Assembly (NCBI GenBank): GCA_003445735.1
Contig: DMCR01000044.1
Coordinates: 1 to 8,722 of the forward strand
Reading direction: 5' to 3'
DNA length: 8,722 nucleotides
Source of the DNA: Cryomorphaceae bacterium
GTDB lineage: Bacteria > Bacteroidota > Bacteroidia > Flavobacteriales > Schleiferiaceae
The number at the start of each line of letters is the position of its first letter. Position 1 is the stretch's first letter. This document shows, piece by piece, positions 6,236-8,722 of the stretch. The translations under genes and the position numbers were made by a program. Under the pieces are notes generated by a model. The model saw only the letters and a list, made by a program, of their open reading frames with translations, was not told the origin of the DNA and did no database searches.

Positions 6236-7040
6236 CTTCAATGATATTTTCTTCTATACGCTCGATTAATTTTAATCTACGTTTGTTTAACAACACCTTA
6301 CGAACTCGCTCATCTACGTATTCCAGCGGGCTGTAACTATCCTCTAATCGGACATCGTTTACCTCGACAAAATAAGCAAGAACAGTGTCTTCACATGTAA
6401 ATTTTTTAGTCCTATCAAAGTAGATATAAGGATTACTCACATCGAGCGGAATCTCTGCAATAAAATCATCCATAGGAACCCATATTGAGTCCTTGTAGTT
6501 GCTTTGTTTCGTGGCGAATACCTCGGCCCAGTCAAGGAACTTTTCCTGTTGACTTGTCGATGTAAACCAACGCTTCGCCTCACTCATTTTTTGGGCTCCA
6601 ACAGGCGCAGCAATGTATTTCGCCTGTACTATACGCTCCTTAAGTTCAAAACTTGATTTATTCGCTTCGTAATACTCCCTTACCTCCTCGTCGATAATGG
6701 TCGTATCGAGGTTTTGATTGATGTAGCGATCAATGTATGCATGCTTCAATAAATCATTTCGATATTGCTCAACCAAATCCTCAAAGTCCTGCAATTCCTC
6801 ACGCAGGTTAAACTCCGCAGCCTGCACTAAAAGTACATTCTTCGCCCAGGTTGTGATAATCAAATCAACATACCCTGCACTATCGGCAGCCTCCATAGAT
6901 CCAGATGAGGGTAAGCGATCTTGAATGTCCTCGAAATATAGTTTTTCAGAGCCCAATTGTGCCAATAGCAATGGATCCTCTATTCTTGGAGCACAAGATA
7001 CAGCTAGGGCATAGATTCCTATGTATATGAGACTACGCAC
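6201..7040 (-). CDS. SurA/PpiC-like lipoprotein with degenerate parvulin region
   Basis: 279 residues beginning at GTG, the only start that includes the signal sequence. RSLIYIGIYALAVSC has a hydrophobic stretch and a lipobox-like LAVSC, with Cys16 the predicted lipidated residue, so it is probably membrane-anchored and periplasm-facing. A helical part resembling the SurA N-terminal module (about 25-130: LGSEKLYFEDIQDRLP, then VEQYRNDLLKHAYIDRYI and EVREYYEANKSSF) leads into a region with parvulin-like order (about 133-232) that lacks recognisable catalytic residues: the expected His is Tyr in VQAKYIAAP and there is no GYH. The layout matches the C-terminal half of the preceding large isomerase. 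A charged helical tail closes the protein. GTG overlaps the upstream TAG by one base (TAGTG), and the 3' end overlaps surA by 35 bases, so tight coupling is likely. The role is inferred as a non-catalytic folding factor; such proteins are often annotated as peptidyl-prolyl isomerases by context. Confidence 0.85.
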   Translation of the reverse strand: MRSLIYIGIYALAVSCAPRIEDPLLLAQLGSEKLYFEDIQDRLPSSGSMEAADSAGYVDLIITTWAKNVLLVQAAEFNLREELQDFEDLVEQYRNDLLKHAYIDRYINQNLDTTIIDEEVREYYEANKSSFELKERIVQAKYIAAPVGAQKMSEAKRWFTSTSQQEKFLDWAEVFATKQSNYKDSIWVPMDDFIAEIPLDVSNPYIYFDRTKKFTCEDTVLAYFVEVNDVRLEDSYSPLEYVDERVRKVLLNKRRLKLIERIEENIIEDAIEEGTLIIY

Positions 7041-8722
7041 TATTCCAAGTCTTTAAAAACCTGAGCTCTAACCTTTTCGTTAATCTGTACATCAAACTTC
7101 TTGCGAAGTGAGGCTACCCAAGTTTTTTCCAACTGGTCTTGGTAACTCGCAATGACAAGTCCTTTAATCTCATTCAATGCTTTAGGAGCAGAAGGGTGAC
7201 TGGTTTCAACTAGTAAAACAACATAGCCGCCCGTACTGAGTTCTATTGGACCATATACTCCTTTATCCATGCTCCAAATTTCTTGAAAAACTGACTCGTC
7301 TTTCTGTTGCGCCATGCCTGATGCGTAGGCAATGCTCAGAGCTTCCTGGCTTTCAAGCAACTCATCTACCTTTTCACGACGATCTTTAGATAACCATTTA
7401 GCAATGCGCCTCCCATCTTTAGCTTCCTTACAAACCCAGTAATTATAAGTAATACGATCGTCCCAACGGTAGCTTTCCTTAATGCGCTCATACTCCGAAG
7501 CAATACCGGCGCTATCCTTCGCAGCCTTATCCCAAACTTCTTCTTGAGTCAAATCGAACAGTAGAATACCCTCTCGGTATTCACGTACCAAGTTTCTGAA
7601 ATCTGTATACTTCGACTCTAGTTGGCTATCTTCATACGCCACCACCTTGTCGTTACAAAGCGTATTGAATTGTAGGCGTAGAAATTCTTCTCCCTTACCG
7701 CCAACCTCGGCTTGTTGATTCTGAGCCCAAAATGGAAGTACATCAGAAACTGTTACTTTTTGGTCGGCAAAGGTTGCTACCGTGCGGTTCTGATATCTAG
7801 CAGGGACTTCCCAAGTATGATTTTCGAAGGCTTTGATGTTCACAAGTCTGAGCGCATAGGCATAGCCCTTCTCGTCAATTTTAAAATTGTAATCTTGCTT
7901 GAGTTGCTTGACAAAGCGCTTGGCACCAATGGCATTTCTGCTATCTCGCTTTACTTTCTTACTCAACTCCTTGGCCATAGATTCAAAGGATCCAATAGGC
8001 TTCTTTTCAATCAACTGGATCACGTGCCATCCAATGGTGGTTTGTACAGGCTCGGAATAATCCCCTGGATTTTCAAGGGCGAACGCGGCTTCTTCAAAAG
8101 CTGGCATCATTTTATTAATACCGAACTCCGGCAACTCACCCATCTTATCCTTCGTGCGACGGTCTTCGCTGTACTCCAATAAATCCAAAAAAGACTCTCC
8201 ATTCTGTAGGCGGGTATAGATTTCTTGAGCACTGCGTTCAGCACGCTGTACTTGAGAAGATTCCGCACCATTATTTCCCGCAAAGAAAATGTGACGAACA
8301 CGCACTGTCCCACTAGCTGGACGACGGTCGGTAGTCTTTATCAAATGATAACCATATTGTGTGCGAACCGGCATACTGATTTCTCCTTCCTTGATATTGT
8401 AAGAGGCTGATTCAAAGGGATATACCATACTGAAGGCTGTAAAAAACCCGAGGTCTCCACCCTGTTTGGCGCTCCAGGTATCAGCACTTTGCGTACGGGC
8501 TGCATTTTCGAAGGTCAACTTGCCTTTCAAGATGGTCGCGCGCAAATCCATAAGCTGATTGTACACCTGAAGGGTATCCGCTGGCAAGGCATCACCGTCT
8601 AAAGCAATCATGATATGAGAGGCGCGAACTTCTTCTTGCATTCGCTCAAAGGCCTGATTCAAAAGCTCTTGCTCTGCACCTTGATCACTTAAATATGGTT
8701 TGGCTAATTGTGCTCTGTATCC
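7040..8722 (-). CDS. Multi-domain parvulin-type peptidyl-prolyl isomerase, N-terminus outside window
   Basis: The frame is open to the right edge, giving 560 visible residues; the N-terminus, probably with a signal peptide and a SurA-N-like module, is missing. The first parvulin domain (about 32-131) has all the usual landmarks: RASHIMI, KQGGDLGFF and the terminal GYHLIKT. The second (about 140-240) has RVRHIFFAG, GELPEFG and GWHVIQLIEK, so it also keeps both histidines. A helical segment follows (about 313-420, with VREYREGILLFDLTQEEVW), then a third, degenerate parvulin-like unit (about 423-508) ending GPIELSTGGYVVLLVE, in which His is lost from the GYH position. It should catalyse prolyl cis-trans isomerisation of exported proteins in the periplasm and is the likely main enzyme of the three-gene set. 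The TAG stop shares its last base with the GTG of the lipoprotein gene. No start codon is assigned; the frame continues 20 codons beyond the TTG at 8662. Confidence 0.93.
   Translation of the reverse strand, partial: GYRAQLAKPYLSDQGAEQELLNQAFERMQEEVRASHIMIALDGDALPADTLQVYNQLMDLRATILKGKLTFENAARTQSADTWSAKQGGDLGFFTAFSMVYPFESASYNIKEGEISMPVRTQYGYHLIKTTDRRPASGTVRVRHIFFAGNNGAESSQVQRAERSAQEIYTRLQNGESFLDLLEYSEDRRTKDKMGELPEFGINKMMPAFEEAAFALENPGDYSEPVQTTIGWHVIQLIEKKPIGSFESMAKELSKKVKRDSRNAIGAKRFVKQLKQDYNFKIDEKGYAYALRLVNIKAFENHTWEVPARYQNRTVATFADQKVTVSDVLPFWAQNQQAEVGGKGEEFLRLQFNTLCNDKVVAYEDSQLESKYTDFRNLVREYREGILLFDLTQEEVWDKAAKDSAGIASEYERIKESYRWDDRITYNYWVCKEAKDGRRIAKWLSKDRREKVDELLESQEALSIAYASGMAQQKDESVFQEIWSMDKGVYGPIELSTGGYVVLLVETSHPSAPKALNEIKGLVIASYQDQLEKTWVASLRKKFDVQINEKVRAQVFKDLE

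Noticed and set aside
6236..6241. TTG at 6241 as start of the SurA-like gene
   Set aside because: An ATG lies two codons downstream and still gives a complete signal peptide; the rarer TTG is not needed.
7712..8182. 156-codon open frame on the + strand inside the large isomerase gene
   Set aside because: It is antisense to two well-conserved parvulin domains and has no domain or plausible start context.
1..8722. Search for tRNA, rRNA, CRISPR arrays, insertion sequences, defence or toxin-antitoxin genes
   Set aside because: Almost every base is accounted for by recognised housekeeping-type coding regions, and no repeats or gene families of those kinds are visible.

Overview
The window reads as an ordinary, gene-dense chromosomal segment of a Bacteroidota bacterium, most likely a Flavobacteriales-type lineage. 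The grounds are an RprX/RprY-like two-component pair, a parvulin–lipoprotein–SurA–MoxR gene string of a kind I recall from this phylum, start codons mostly preceded by A/T-rich sequence without a Shine-Dalgarno, and a moderate GC content. Genus and species cannot be told from the sequence. There is no RNA gene, mobile element, CRISPR array or phage gene, and no gene-free stretch longer than 57 bases.

Layout. On the + strand, 1-1778 holds the 3' end of a short-chain dehydrogenase/reductase (SDR) and, 2 bases later, a complete cryptochrome/photolyase-family flavoprotein. Everything from 1775 to the right edge is on the - strand. In transcription order (right to left) it is: a large multi-parvulin peptidyl-prolyl isomerase cut by the right edge; a small SurA-like lipoprotein; a SurA-like isomerase/chaperone; a MoxR AAA+ ATPase; then, after a 57-base gap, an RprX-like sensor kinase and an RprY-like response regulator. 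The two gene groups converge and overlap by 4 bases inside a 16-bp perfect palindrome that carries both stop codons.

How the genes may work together. The three parvulin/SurA-type genes should act outside the inner membrane on outer-membrane and secreted protein folding. Their coding regions overlap by 1 and 35 bases, and the third overlaps moxR by 8, so one coupled transcript is likely. The kinase/regulator pair follows on the same strand and could be co-transcribed or have its own promoter; a link to envelope stress is inference only. The + strand pair suggests a light/UV or oxidative-stress function: the SDR lacks the usual catalytic tyrosine, and the photolyase-like protein lacks two of the three classical electron-transfer tryptophans.

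I did not find a clearly new multi-gene system. The most interesting points are the two atypical active sites in the SDR/photolyase pair, the modular relationship and uneven loss of catalytic residues among the three tandem parvulin-family proteins, and the palindrome at the convergent gene ends.
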